The notes: generated by a model not told the origin, from the letters alone. A DNA stretch of 56,127 nt from Elusimicrobia bacterium GWA2_62_23 (GCA_001799635.1 MGTV01000042.1:1-56127), one strand, 5' to 3'; shown: positions 39,106 to 47,608, counted from the first letter of the stretch. Made by a program: numbers and translations.

Positions 39106-41125
39106 GGGCCGCGCTCCCGCCCGCCAGGGCGGCGGCGGCGGCCAGCGCGGCGGCCAGGAGGCCGCCCCTGATGCCGGCCAGCGGCACTATGAAGGCCGCG
39201 GCCGCGAAGCCGCCGGCGGCCCCGCCCAACAGGTCCCACGCGTAGATGCCGGCCCCGCGGCGCCCGGCCGCGCCGGCGAAAAACAAGCCCGACAGGAAAC
39301 CTCCCGACAGCAGCAGCGCCCTGGCGCCCCAGGGCGCCTGCGCCAGCTCCGGCCGCCAGGCGGCCGCCAGGGCCAGGGCCGCCGCCCCTGCCTCGGCCAG
39401 CAGGACGCGCCAGGTCCGCCCGCCGGCTCCGGCGGCGGCGCCTGCCGCGGCGCCGGCCATGAACAGGGCGAACATGGCCCCCAGTTCCGGGCTGAGGAGC
39501 CCGGTGCGCGACTGGAAAGCCAGGAGCACGGCGGTCTCGAAAGCGAGACCCCAGAAGCCGACCAGGAAAGCTTCGGCGCTGCGCTCTTCCGGCGAGAATT
39601 TAAGCGCGCCCGCCAGGCGCCAGGCGGCGAAGCCCGCGGCCAGCGCCAGGGCGGCCAGGCCGAGCAGGGCCCCAGGCGACATGACCATGGACAGCCAGGC
39701 GCGCCAGAAGCGGAAATAGGCCAGCGGGTTCAGGTCGGAGTTGGGCGGAGGGTCTTTGACCTTCTCCAGCGCCGCCGCGGCCCACCCCCGGCGGTAGGGG
39801 TCGAGCAGGAAGGGAAAGGCGGACGGGACTACCGTTCTGGACTTTATCTTTCTGGCTGCGTACCTGGCCGCGAGCAGGTCCCCTTTCAGGGCCGGGGGGG
39901 AATCCGAGGCCAGCACCGTCAGGCGCGCGCCCGGCAGCGCCTCTACATGGGCAAACACGCCCCGGGCCGCGGCCAGGACGCAGGCCGCCGCGTAAGCTTT
40001 TTCCTGCGGCACATAGTTCTCGGCGAAAGGCAGCTGGAAGACCAGCAGCCCGCCGGGTGCGAGCAGCGAGCGCGCCTTGCGGAAATACTCCGCGGTGTAG
40101 AAACGGTTCTGGGCGGCGTTCTCCGGCGGCGCCCCGGCGTTGATCACCGCCGAGTAGCGCCCGTCCCTCCCGGAGAGCAGGCGGATATCCGAAAAGATCG
40201 TCTCTACTTCGCCCCAGGGCGGGCGCAGCGCGGCCAGCGCGGCGGCTTTGAAGCGGTCCGGTTCCGCCAGCTCCACGGCGGCCGGGCGGTGTTTCAGGAT
40301 TTCGGCGGCGGCGAAGAAGGCGCCCGCGCCGTGCAGCAGCACCGGGCCCGGTTTTGGCAGGGCCAGCAGCGGGATGTGTACGAGCTCTTCCGCTCCGGAG
40401 TCGTCCCGCGGCGTGTAGATCAGGCGGCCGTCCTCGTAAACCGAAACGGCGCCGTCGCCCGCGAAGGCGAGCCGGGAGGCGGAGGTCTCGACCACGGCGG
40501 AGGGTTTGGGCGCGGGCGGCTTCAGCGTCCACAGGCGCGGCGCCAGCGCGGCCGCCCCGGCCAGCGCCAGGACCGCCAGGCCCGAGACCGCCGCCCGGCG
40601 GGCGGTGAGAGGCGCAGAAAGGAGGCGCGCCGCGGCCAGGGCCGCGCCGGCGCCGGCGAGCAGCCAGGCGCCCTGTACGCCGGGGAAATAGAAGGAATGC
40701 AGCGCGGTCAGCAGGCCCGCGGCCGCGGCGCCGGCAGCCTCGGCGGCGTAGAAGAACGCCGGCCTTTCCCGCAGCGCCGTCCCGGCCGCGAAGCCGTTGA
40801 GCAGGCCCGCCGGCAGGCACAGCAGCGCCGGGCCGGCCAGCATGGCGAAGAGGCCGGGCTCATACAGGGGCGGCAGGGTGCCTGGCGCCAGGCGCGCCAG
40901 CAGCAGGTTGAACACGGCGGCGGCGCAGAACAGCAGGGCGGCGCTTCCGAAGTCCTGGTCCGGGCGTTTGCGGGCCAGGGCGGCCCCGGCGGCCGTCCAC
41001 AGCAGCCAGCCCGCCAATCCCGCGGCGAGGGAGAATTCGTGGGCGGAGAAGATCTGGGCGAGCTCGCGCAGCAGCAGCACCTGGGCGAGCAGGGAGTAAA
41101 AACCGAAGAGCAGGAACGTCAGCAT
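39080..41125 (-). CDS. Polytopic membrane protein with degenerate spermidine-synthase-like domain
   Basis: The 681-aa protein has about six to seven N-terminal membrane helices (1-200), a soluble Rossmann-like domain at about 215-440, and four to six C-terminal helices. The soluble part follows the spermidine synthase pattern (SVYEDGRLIYTPRDDSG, then HGAGAFFAAAEILKH, then NRFYTAEYFRKARSLLAPGG). The usual GGGDG loop is replaced by HGAGAF and the catalytic Asp region by INAGAP. It therefore probably lacks aminopropyltransferase activity. Similar fusions are common in environmental bacteria and uncharacterised. The C-terminus overlaps the AMMECR1 gene on the opposite strand. It shares a short AT-rich promoter region with the divergent gene at 41168. 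Confidence 0.75.
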   Translation of the reverse strand: MLTFLLFGFYSLLAQVLLLRELAQIFSAHEFSLAAGLAGWLLWTAAGAALARKRPDQDFGSAALLFCAAAVFNLLLARLAPGTLPPLYEPGLFAMLAGPALLCLPAGLLNGFAAGTALRERPAFFYAAEAAGAAAAGLLTALHSFYFPGVQGAWLLAGAGAALAAARLLSAPLTARRAAVSGLAVLALAGAAALAPRLWTLKPPAPKPSAVVETSASRLAFAGDGAVSVYEDGRLIYTPRDDSGAEELVHIPLLALPKPGPVLLHGAGAFFAAAEILKHRPAAVELAEPDRFKAAALAALRPPWGEVETIFSDIRLLSGRDGRYSAVINAGAPPENAAQNRFYTAEYFRKARSLLAPGGLLVFQLPFAENYVPQEKAYAAACVLAAARGVFAHVEALPGARLTVLASDSPPALKGDLLAARYAARKIKSRTVVPSAFPFLLDPYRRGWAAAALEKVKDPPPNSDLNPLAYFRFWRAWLSMVMSPGALLGLAALALAAGFAAWRLAGALKFSPEERSAEAFLVGFWGLAFETAVLLAFQSRTGLLSPELGAMFALFMAGAAAGAAAGAGGRTWRVLLAEAGAAALALAAAWRPELAQAPWGARALLLSGGFLSGLFFAGAAGRRGAGIYAWDLLGGAAGGFAAAAFIVPLAGIRGGLLAAALAAAAALAGGSAALILRKRPR

Positions 41126-41149
41126 GATTGGTCGGGGCGGCCGGCAAGT

Positions 41150-41167
41150 TTGATATTATTATATAAC
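41150..41167. promoter_or_regulatory. Divergent AT-rich promoter region
   Basis: The segment TTGATATTATTATATAAC carries -10-like hexamers on both strands. TATTAT at 41154-41159 is 8 nt before ATG 41168 on the + strand, a near-leaderless arrangement. TATAAT on the minus strand (41163-41158) is 32 nt before ATG 41125. Confidence 0.5.
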
Positions 41168-42301
41168 ATGAACGAGACCTCCACTCCCAAGGCGGGGCGG
41201 GGCGCGGCCGCGCTGTTCGCGCTGCTGGTTTTCGTCCCGGTCTTCTTCTTCTCCGGCCAGCTGGCGGCCCGGGAGATAAGCCGTTACTACGCGCTGGCCT
41301 GGGCGTTGTTCGCCGGCCTTATCGGTTTCGCCATCTTCCGCACCGGCCGCGTTTCTTTTTACCGCCGCATTTTCTTCTCCGCCTCGGCGCTCGCTTTCCT
41401 CGTCCATTTCAAATTCTCGCTCTTCTCCAAAATGTTCGAGGCCTCCTGCTTCAAGGAGGCCCCGTTCTGCCACATCGCGATGGCGCCTTATTTCCTGAAC
41501 TACCTGTACCAGCAGTATCTGGCCTTCATGAACGGCGACTGGCGCCTCTGGGGGCCGCTGACCCTCGGGGCGGCGTGGCTTTTCATCACGCTGGCCATCG
41601 GCCGCGGCTGGTGTTCCTGGGCCTGTTTCTACGGCGGCATAGACGACGGGCTCAGCCGTGCCGTCCCCAAACCCCTGATAAAGGCCGGCAAGTGGGCGCT
41701 GCGCCTGCGCGACCTGCCCGCGGCGCTGCTGGTTTTCCTGCTGCTGGCCTCTTTCGCCTACATGCTGCCCGTGTATTGCCTGTGGCTCTGCCCCTTCAAG
41801 TTCACTGAAACCTTCATGGACGCCGACGCCGGAGTACGCAGGCTGCAGTACGCCCTGATGCTGGCGGCCATAGGCGCGCTGCTGCTCGGCCCGCTGCTGA
41901 CGCGCCGACGGATCTTCTGTTCCTATCTCTGCCCCTTCGCGGCGTGGCAGGCCTTCTGGGGCAGGTTCAACCCTTTCAGGATCAGCGTGGACCCGGCTAA
42001 ATGTTCCGGCTGCACCGTCTGCGTATCCGCCTGCCCCATGACCGCCATAAAATGCGCCCCCGGCGGGAAAGCGGAGATCAGCGCCTACTGCAACCTCTGC
42101 GGCGAATGCCTGGAGGCCTGCCCCGGCGGCGGCTTCCGCTACACCCTGCTCGGCCTGGACCTGCCGGCGGGGGGGCGCCTGGCCGCCGCGCTGACGGCGC
42201 AGAATTTCTTCGTCTGGTCCGCCCTCACGCTGGGGGCGGTGTTCTCGTCGCTCTGGGCCCCGGCCGCCCTGCGCGACCTCGTAAAGCTTATGGCAGGTTA
42301 G
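41168..42301 (+). CDS. NapH/NosR-like polyferredoxin membrane protein
   Basis: Read from ATG 41168, the 377-aa protein has about six membrane helices and the paired cysteine motifs of the NapH/NosR/CcoG group (GRGWCSWACFYGG, YCLWLCPFK, CSYLCPFAAW). Two 4Fe-4S clusters follow, bound by CSGCTVCVSACP and CNLCGECLEACP at about 278-330. Such proteins pass electrons from the quinone pool or cytosol across the membrane. The neighbours are a zinc-ribbon protein and a CcdA/DsbD-like membrane protein, so the electrons may feed a thiol-redox or maturation path. A longer reading starting at 39947 lies antisense to the neighbouring gene and is rejected. Confidence 0.87.
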   Translation: MNETSTPKAGRGAAALFALLVFVPVFFFSGQLAAREISRYYALAWALFAGLIGFAIFRTGRVSFYRRIFFSASALAFLVHFKFSLFSKMFEASCFKEAPFCHIAMAPYFLNYLYQQYLAFMNGDWRLWGPLTLGAAWLFITLAIGRGWCSWACFYGGIDDGLSRAVPKPLIKAGKWALRLRDLPAALLVFLLLASFAYMLPVYCLWLCPFKFTETFMDADAGVRRLQYALMLAAIGALLLGPLLTRRRIFCSYLCPFAAWQAFWGRFNPFRISVDPAKCSGCTVCVSACPMTAIKCAPGGKAEISAYCNLCGECLEACPGGGFRYTLLGLDLPAGGRLAAALTAQNFFVWSALTLGAVFSSLWAPAALRDLVKLMAG

Positions 42302-42307
42302 GGAGGA

Positions 42308-42505
42308 ATGATGAAGGACGGAAAATGGCTCGCTCCGCGCTATACCAGCAAGGAGATCTTCGAAAAGGACTACGCTAAACTCGATCTCTCGGGCATGGAA
42401 GTAAAATGCCCGGGCTGCAAGGACTCCGTGGCGTTGCACCGCAAGAACAACTTCGGCAAGAACGCCGGCTGGTGCAAGCGCTGCAACAGGGCCGTGGACA
42501 TTTAA
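42308..42505 (+). CDS. Small zinc-ribbon protein
   Basis: This 65-aa protein has two CxxC knuckles (CPGC at about 34-37 and CKRC at about 56-59), spaced as in a zinc ribbon or rubredoxin-like fold, and is otherwise basic. It begins 6 nt after the polyferredoxin stop, with GGAGG directly ahead; ATG 42311 is an equally good start. The function is not known. Position between two electron-transfer membrane proteins suggests a metal- or electron-binding partner. Confidence 0.7.
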   Translation: MMKDGKWLAPRYTSKEIFEKDYAKLDLSGMEVKCPGCKDSVALHRKNNFGKNAGWCKRCNRAVDI

Positions 42506-42526
42506 GCCGCGCCCGGACCGCCGCGC

Positions 42527-43141
42527 ATGCCCGCCCTGTTCTCCGAGGGCTTCCTCCTCGGCCTTTCTACCGGCTTTTACTGCCTGGCCTCCTGCCTGCC
42601 GCTGCTGGCGCCCTACCTGCTCTCTGAAGGCCGCGCCGCCTGGAAATTCAACTTCTACATCTTCCTGCAGTTCACCGGCGGCCGCTTCGCCGCCTACATG
42701 CTCTTCGCGCTGCTGGCCTCGCTCGCCGGCCAGGCGGGGCAGTACGCCCTGCCGGCCTGGGTGCTGCCGGCCTCCATGCTGGCCTGCGGGCTGCTCATGG
42801 CCGGGCTGGCCGCCTTCCGGGTGTCCGGCTTCAAAGGACCGTGCCTGCTCGACGCCGCCGCCGGCACGGCCGCCCGCCGCCTGCCTATAGTCCTCGGGTT
42901 CGTCACCGGGATAAACGTCTGCCCGCCTTTCGCTGCCGGCCTGCTGCGCCTCATGGATCTGGCCGACATCCTGAAGGGCTTCTCCTATTTCGGCGGTTTC
43001 TTCGCCTCCACTTCCCTCTTCATCGCCCCGGTGCTGCTTGGCACGCCCTGGCTCGGGACCCGCGCCAACGAGATAGGCCGCCTGACCCTGCTGGTGGCCG
43101 GCCTCTGGTACGCCGCCCTCGGCCTGAAGGGTTTGGTTTGA
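42527..43141 (+). CDS. CcdA/DsbD-like or sulfite-exporter-family membrane protein
   Basis: The 204-aa protein has six predicted helices and two cysteine sites typical of the DsbD/CcdA-related membrane family: CLASC near residue 19, and GINVCPPF near 128 at the start of the second half. The internal two-fold layout also matches. CcdA-type proteins move reducing equivalents from cytosolic thioredoxin to the cell exterior. Together with the polyferredoxin upstream it may form an alternative electron route to an extracytoplasmic acceptor. No SD is seen before the ATG; the 21-nt gap suggests the same mRNA. Confidence 0.75.
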   Translation: MPALFSEGFLLGLSTGFYCLASCLPLLAPYLLSEGRAAWKFNFYIFLQFTGGRFAAYMLFALLASLAGQAGQYALPAWVLPASMLACGLLMAGLAAFRVSGFKGPCLLDAAAGTAARRLPIVLGFVTGINVCPPFAAGLLRLMDLADILKGFSYFGGFFASTSLFIAPVLLGTPWLGTRANEIGRLTLLVAGLWYAALGLKGLV

Positions 43142-43149
43142 CATTCGTC

Positions 43150-43167
43150 ATAGGCCCTAGGGCCTAT
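43150..43167. repeat. Perfect 18-bp palindrome upstream of the M14 carboxypeptidase gene
   Basis: ATAGGCCCT and AGGGCCTAT form an uninterrupted palindrome ending about 22 nt before the -35 box of the next gene. Related GGCCTAT and GGCC elements recur at 43211 and 43176-43186. It could be an operator for a dimeric regulator. Confidence 0.5.
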
Positions 43168-43188
43168 ATCCGGCTGGGCCCTTTGGCC

Positions 43189-43218
43189 TTGGCAGATTTT
43201 ACCTCGAAGGCCTATAAT
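43189..43218 (+). promoter_or_regulatory. Promoter of the M14 carboxypeptidase gene
   Basis: TTGGCA (43189-43194), an 18-nt spacer and TATAAT (43213-43218) lie about 50 nt before the ATG. The leader contains the inverted repeat TTGAT-CAAT-ATCAA and an AAGGATAAGG SD region. Confidence 0.68.
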
Positions 43219-43267
43219 TGATTAGCGGTTGATCAATATCAACGATTTGCGTCAACAAGGATAAGGC

Positions 43268-44563
43268 ATGAAGAAGCTCCTCATCAGCGTGGTTCTCCTC
43301 ACCGCAGCCGTTCTCGCCAAGGCGGAAGACGTCCGCCCTCCCAACATTTCCTTCGACCAGCTCCTCAAGGAGATCACCTCCGTGGAACTGCCGCAGGCCC
43401 CCGAGCCGGCGCTCGAGAAATCCGCCCTGCCCGCCGCGGACGGCCGCTACTGGGTCACCGTAAAGGCCGCGGATAAATACGTCCGCACCCGCCTGCTGGA
43501 AGCCGGCATGGACATAGTGGAGATCAACAAGGACTCCGTCTCGGGTTTCGCCGGGCCCTACACCATGGACCAGCTTTCCTCCAAGTTCTTCTCCGTGCTG
43601 TCCAAGGTGCCCGCGGCGCAGTATATCGCCCGCTTCAACAAGGACTTCCCGGCCCAGGACGCCGCCTACCATAATTTCAAGGAGACCACGGACCTGCTCA
43701 ACCAGATGGCCTCCAAGCACTCCGACATCGCCTCCCTGTTCTCCATAGGCAAGACCGTGGAAGGGCGCGACATCTGGTGCCTGCGCATCAACTCCAACGC
43801 CAGGGGGACGACCCCCAGCGCCAAGCCCGGCGCCCTGTACATAGGCAACCACCACGCCCGCGAACACCTCTCCAACGAGGTCCCGCTGCTGCTGGCGGCC
43901 TGGCTGCTGGACCACCGCAACGACGCGGACGTGAAGAAGTACATAGCCACGCTCGACATCTATATCATCCCGATGCTCAACCCCGACGGGGCCGAGTTCG
44001 ACATCAAGACCGGCAGCTACCAGTACTACCGCAAGAACATGGCGGTGAACGCTGACAAGTCCCGCGGCGTGGACCTCAACCGCAACTACGATTCCTGGTG
44101 GTGCCAGGCCGGCGCCTCCTCCTACCCGGGTTCCGACACCTACTGCGGACCCCGCGCCTTCTCGGAGCCCGAGAGCCAGGCCGTGAAGCGCTTCATAGAG
44201 GCCCGCAAGAACCTCAAGACGCACATAAGCTACCACTCTTACGCCTCCGAGATCCTCTACCCCTGGGGCGGCAGCGAAGAAGACGTGCCTAACGTCCAGG
44301 ACAAGCAGGTATTCATAAAGGTGGCCGCGGAGATGGGCAAGCTCACCCGCTACGAGCCTATCAAGTCCAGCGACATGTACGTGGCCACCGGCGACAGCTG
44401 CGACTGGGCTTACGCCGCCGCCGGCATCTTCGCCTTCACTTTCGAACTGGAGGGCCGCGGCTTCTACCCAGGCGCCGCCGTCCTGACCAACGCCGTGACC
44501 AACAACATCAAGGCGGCGGTCTACCTGCTCAGCGTGACGGACAACCCTTACAAGGTGATCTGA
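43268..44563 (+). CDS. Secreted M14-family zinc carboxypeptidase
   Basis: The 431-aa protein has a short signal peptide (MKKLLISVVLLTAAVLAKA), a propeptide-like region to about residue 125, and an M14 catalytic domain. Zinc ligands are H196 and E199 in GNHHAREH, plus the later His in THISYHSY. The substrate-binding Asn-Arg pair is in VDLNRNYDSWW, and the catalytic Glu in FTFELEGRGF near the C-terminus. It should remove C-terminal residues from peptides outside the cell or in the periplasm, and could act with the clostripain-type protease. The gene has its own promoter and a terminator. Confidence 0.93.
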   Translation: MKKLLISVVLLTAAVLAKAEDVRPPNISFDQLLKEITSVELPQAPEPALEKSALPAADGRYWVTVKAADKYVRTRLLEAGMDIVEINKDSVSGFAGPYTMDQLSSKFFSVLSKVPAAQYIARFNKDFPAQDAAYHNFKETTDLLNQMASKHSDIASLFSIGKTVEGRDIWCLRINSNARGTTPSAKPGALYIGNHHAREHLSNEVPLLLAAWLLDHRNDADVKKYIATLDIYIIPMLNPDGAEFDIKTGSYQYYRKNMAVNADKSRGVDLNRNYDSWWCQAGASSYPGSDTYCGPRAFSEPESQAVKRFIEARKNLKTHISYHSYASEILYPWGGSEEDVPNVQDKQVFIKVAAEMGKLTRYEPIKSSDMYVATGDSCDWAYAAAGIFAFTFELEGRGFYPGAAVLTNAVTNNIKAAVYLLSVTDNPYKVI

Positions 44564-44582
44564 CGCCGGGGGCGGGGGAGAA

Positions 44583-44607
44583 AGCCCGGGCCGCCCCGGG
44601 CTTTTTT
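44583..44607 (+). terminator. Intrinsic terminator after the carboxypeptidase gene
   Basis: AGCCCGGG (44583-44590), a CCGC loop and CCCGGGCT (44595-44602) are followed by a T-run to 44607. An apparent ATG at 44609 lies directly on its tail. Confidence 0.85.
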
Positions 44608-44650
44608 CATGTTTGACCGCCTTGGGGCATATAAGATAGGATTTTTGCCG

Positions 44651-45070
44651 ATGCTGCGTTACCGGTTCATCAAAATTCCCGACGAGAAAACCCTGGCCCG
44701 CTTGGCCGCCCTTTACGCCGAACAGGGCTGGTGGACCGGCAAGGACACCCTGGCCATGCTCAGGCGCATGGTCCGGGGCAGCCATTGTTTCCTTATAGCC
44801 GAGGAGAACGGGCGGCTGGCCGGCATGGGCCGCGCCCTTAACGCCTGGTCCGGGGAAGCCTATATCCACGACGTGGCCGTGCAGAAGGAATTCAGGGGCC
44901 GGAAGGTGGGCTCCCAGCTGATGAAGCGCCTGGTCGCCAGGCTGAAAAAGGACGGCGTGCGCTGGATAGGCCTGATAGCCAGCGGCAACTCGGCGCCTTT
45001 CTACGAGAGTCTCGGCTTCCGCTCGCCTCCCGGCAGCAGGGCCATGACGCTGGGCGATCCCAATGTTTAA
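44651..45070 (+). CDS. GNAT-family N-acetyltransferase
   Basis: This 139-aa protein has the GNAT core: CFLIAEENGRLAGMGR at strands 2-3, YIHDVAVQKEFRGRKVGSQL with the acetyl-CoA-binding Q/RxxGxG/A-like loop (RGRKVG), and a C-terminal NSAPFYESLGF motif. The substrate cannot be told. I prefer ATG 44651 over 44609 because the latter sits at the end of a terminator. The last 8 nt overlap the next gene, so they are probably translated together. Confidence 0.88.
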   Translation: MLRYRFIKIPDEKTLARLAALYAEQGWWTGKDTLAMLRRMVRGSHCFLIAEENGRLAGMGRALNAWSGEAYIHDVAVQKEFRGRKVGSQLMKRLVARLKKDGVRWIGLIASGNSAPFYESLGFRSPPGSRAMTLGDPNV

Positions 45071-45965
45071 GAAAATAACGCCGCAGGACTATTCAAGGCT
45101 GAAGCCCTTCTTTGACGGCCAGCTCTATCCCCTATGCCCCTATTCGCTCGCCTCCATGATCATCTGGAGCGGCTGCGTGCACGAAGCCTTTTACCGGGAG
45201 GAGGGGGACGTGCTGTACCTTTCGGAAGTGGACATGGAGGCGCCGCGCCAGGGCCGCCTGCTCCTGCCGGTCCTGCGCCCCTTCCGCTTCCCCACGCCGA
45301 GGGAACTGGCGGAAGCGGCCCGGGCGCTGGGCTTCGGGGAATACCATTACGTGCCGCAGGACTACCTGGACGTGATCGGCGCGGAGAACGTCGCCGGCTA
45401 TTTCACGGTGACCGAGGAACTGGGCTACGGAGATTATATTTACAATACCCACGACATGGCCCACCTGAAAGGCCATAAGTATTCCCGCAAGCGCAACATG
45501 ATCTCGCAGTTCCACAAGTCGGTGCCCGACGGCCACCGCCTGCTGCCCATGCAGGGCGCCTGCCTCAAGGGCTGCCTGGAGCTTTTCGACCAGTGGGAGC
45601 GGGAGCAGGGCGGGCCGGTAATAGCGGATATCCCCAACTGCGAGCGCCGGGCCATAGTGAACGCGCTTACCCATTTCAAAGAACTGGGAATGTCCGGCGT
45701 GGCGGTGGAGATAAGCGGGCGCCTGTCCGGTTTCGCTTTCGGCTCCCGCCTGACCGCGGACACCTATACCCTGAATTTCGAGAAGGCCGACGCCGCCGTG
45801 AAGGGGCTTTACCAGTTCCTCGACAGCGAGGCCGCCAAGGCCGTGCCGCCGGAGTATTGCTTTATCAACAAAGAGAACGATCTGGGCCTGCCGGGGCTCA
45901 GGAAGGCTAAAGAGTCTTATTTCCCGGTCAGGACCGTGAAGTCGTATATCCTTACGCTTAAGTGA
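45063..45965 (+). CDS. DUF2156 / phosphatidylglycerol lysyltransferase-like protein
   Basis: The 300-aa protein resembles the DUF2156 group, a tandem GNAT-like fold shared with the C-terminal domain of MprF and with FemX-type aminoacyl transferases. It has LYPLCPYSLASMIIW near the N-terminus, GHKYSRKRNMISQFHK in the middle and CFINKENDLGLPGLRKAKES near the end. No membrane helices are present, unlike MprF. It may transfer an aminoacyl or acyl group to a lipid or peptide. It overlaps the GNAT gene and precedes pgeF by 28 nt. Confidence 0.8.
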   Translation: MFKKITPQDYSRLKPFFDGQLYPLCPYSLASMIIWSGCVHEAFYREEGDVLYLSEVDMEAPRQGRLLLPVLRPFRFPTPRELAEAARALGFGEYHYVPQDYLDVIGAENVAGYFTVTEELGYGDYIYNTHDMAHLKGHKYSRKRNMISQFHKSVPDGHRLLPMQGACLKGCLELFDQWEREQGGPVIADIPNCERRAIVNALTHFKELGMSGVAVEISGRLSGFAFGSRLTADTYTLNFEKADAAVKGLYQFLDSEAAKAVPPEYCFINKENDLGLPGLRKAKESYFPVRTVKSYILTLK

Positions 45966-45993
45966 ACCGCGGTTGGCGGGCAGGGGGGAGAAC

Positions 45994-46776
45994 ATGCATA
46001 TCGAAGAGCTTAACGGGCTGAAACTGCTGCGTTTCGACGGCTTTAAGAGCGTCCCGGAGGTGGCCTGCGCCGTTTCCACGCGCGCGGGCGGCGTCAGCGC
46101 CGGGCCTTACGCCGGCCTGAACCTGGGGCCGGGCACCGGGGACAAGATAGAGAACGTGGAAGAGAACCTGGCGCTGTTCTGCGCCGCGCTCGGGACGGAG
46201 CCCGCGCGCGCGGCCCGCATGCGCCAGCGGCATACCGCCAACGTGGCGGTGGTGGAGGCCGGCGGCGGCACGCCGCCCGACAATACCGACGCCCTGGTGA
46301 CCGCCGTTCCCGGAATTCCCCTGCTCGCCCTTTCGGCCGACTGCGCGCTGACGGCCTTCTATGACCGCCGCCGTAAAGTGCTGGCCGTGGCCCACAGCGG
46401 CTGGCGGGGCGCCCTGCTGGGCGTCTACGCGGCCGTGCTTAACGTGATGAAACTGCGCTGGGGCACCGAGCCCTCCGACGTTTTCGCCGGAGTCTCTCCC
46501 ATGATCTCCGCGGCCCATTACCCGGTGCGCGGGGATTTCCTGGAGAAGCTCAAAGCTTTTTATCCCGGCGTGGCAGACCGGCGCTTCCTCACCTCGAAGG
46601 ACGGCCTGCATTTCTTCAGCCTGCGCGAGCTGCTGCGGGTGCAGCTTGAGGAACTGGGCGTGAGGGACCACGAGTTCATGCACCTGTGCACGTACTCGGA
46701 GAAGGAGCTTTTCTATTCCTGGAGGCGAGACGGAGAGAAGACCGGACGTTTCGGCCTGCTGGCGGCGCTGAAGTAG
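45994..46776 (+). CDS. pgeF: Peptidoglycan editing factor PgeF (YfiH/laccase-domain family)
   Basis: The 260-aa protein has the three active-site residues expected for YfiH/YlmD/PgeF: H80 in RQRHTANV, C117 in LSADCALT and H134 in AHSGWRGALLGV. The later GPxIxxC motif is changed to GVSPMISAAHYPV without its Cys. In E. coli the family prevents L-serine being built into peptidoglycan in place of L-alanine; related enzymes act on purine nucleosides. AGGGGGGAG just before ATG 45994 supports this start over TTG 45973. It is probably co-transcribed with the two transferase genes. Confidence 0.87.
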   Translation: MHIEELNGLKLLRFDGFKSVPEVACAVSTRAGGVSAGPYAGLNLGPGTGDKIENVEENLALFCAALGTEPARAARMRQRHTANVAVVEAGGGTPPDNTDALVTAVPGIPLLALSADCALTAFYDRRRKVLAVAHSGWRGALLGVYAAVLNVMKLRWGTEPSDVFAGVSPMISAAHYPVRGDFLEKLKAFYPGVADRRFLTSKDGLHFFSLRELLRVQLEELGVRDHEFMHLCTYSEKELFYSWRRDGEKTGRFGLLAALK

Positions 46777-46778
46777 CG

Positions 46779-47552
46779 CTACCTGAACATATCCCAGGCG
46801 ACCTTGGCGAGCAGGGCCGCCGAAACCGTGAAAAGCATGGGGCGTATAACCCACGCGCCCCTCTTGAGGGCCACATGCGACCCGGCGTAGTTGCCGGCCA
46901 TGCCGGCCAGGCCCATGGCCAGCCCGAGCCGCAGGTCCACCCGGCCGAGCCACAGGAAGGCGCCGAGCGCCGCCAGGTTGGAGACCAGGTTGAGCAGCTT
47001 GGCCAGGGCGGTGGCCCGCAGCAGGTCGTAGCCGCAGAAGCGGGTAAGGGCCAGCGCCAGGAAAGTGCCGGTGCCAGGCCCCAGTAACCCGTCGTAAAAA
47101 CTCACCCCCAGCGCTATGCCGCCCGAGCGCGCGAGCAGCGCGCCTTCCGAGCGCATGGCGCTGGTATCGGAAAAACCGAAACTTTTGCGCGCAGCCAGGA
47201 AGATGGCCACCGGCGGCAGCAGCACCAGCAGCAGCCAGCGGACCAGGTCCGGGGGAACCGCGGAGATGGCAAGCGCCCCGAGTCCCGCGCCCAGGCCGCC
47301 CAGGAACACGAGGATAAAGAGGAGGTCCGCGCGCAGTCTGGTTTCTTTGAAGAAGCGGGCGGCCGCCACGGCGGTGCCCATGGAAGAGGAAAGCTTGTTG
47401 GTGCCCAGCAGCAGCGCCGGGTTCAGGCCGTAGGCCAGGTAGGCCGGCAGGGTTATCAGGCCGCCGCCGCCGGCGATGGCGTCCACGAAGCCGGCCAGGA
47501 AGACCAGCAGCGTGAGCGGCAGGTAGGGCAGCAGCGGGGCGAAGAGGTCCAT
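46779..47552 (-). CDS. TSUP (TauE/SafE) family permease
   Basis: The 257-aa protein has about eight predicted membrane helices and the TSUP features: LTLLVFLAGFVDAIAGGGGL near the N-terminus and ALLLGTNKLSSSMGTAVAA at about 47-65. The second half repeats the pattern (GLLGPGTGTFLALALTRF). Members export or import sulfite, sulfonates or other organic anions; the substrate is not predictable. On the minus strand TATAAT (47569-47564) lies 11 nt before the ATG and no SD is seen. The stop is 2 nt from the convergent pgeF stop. Confidence 0.88.
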   Translation of the reverse strand: MDLFAPLLPYLPLTLLVFLAGFVDAIAGGGGLITLPAYLAYGLNPALLLGTNKLSSSMGTAVAAARFFKETRLRADLLFILVFLGGLGAGLGALAISAVPPDLVRWLLLVLLPPVAIFLAARKSFGFSDTSAMRSEGALLARSGGIALGVSFYDGLLGPGTGTFLALALTRFCGYDLLRATALAKLLNLVSNLAALGAFLWLGRVDLRLGLAMGLAGMAGNYAGSHVALKRGAWVIRPMLFTVSAALLAKVAWDMFR

Positions 47553-47579
47553 AGGGTGGAAATATTATAGGATATTGTT

Positions 47580-47608
47580 TTGCGCAGGCCGCCGGTAAAA
47601 GGTAAAAT
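47580..47608 (+). promoter_or_regulatory. Promoter of the adenine deaminase gene
   Basis: TTGCGC (47580-47585), a 17-nt spacer and TAAAAT (47603-47608) precede ATG 47640 by 31 nt. AAAGGGG at about 47625 is the likely SD. Confidence 0.7.

Noticed and set aside
39947-41167. N-terminal extension of the polyferredoxin frame
   Set aside because: It runs antisense through the spermidine-synthase-like gene and has low-complexity Gly/Arg/Gln composition; ATG 41168 starts the real protein.
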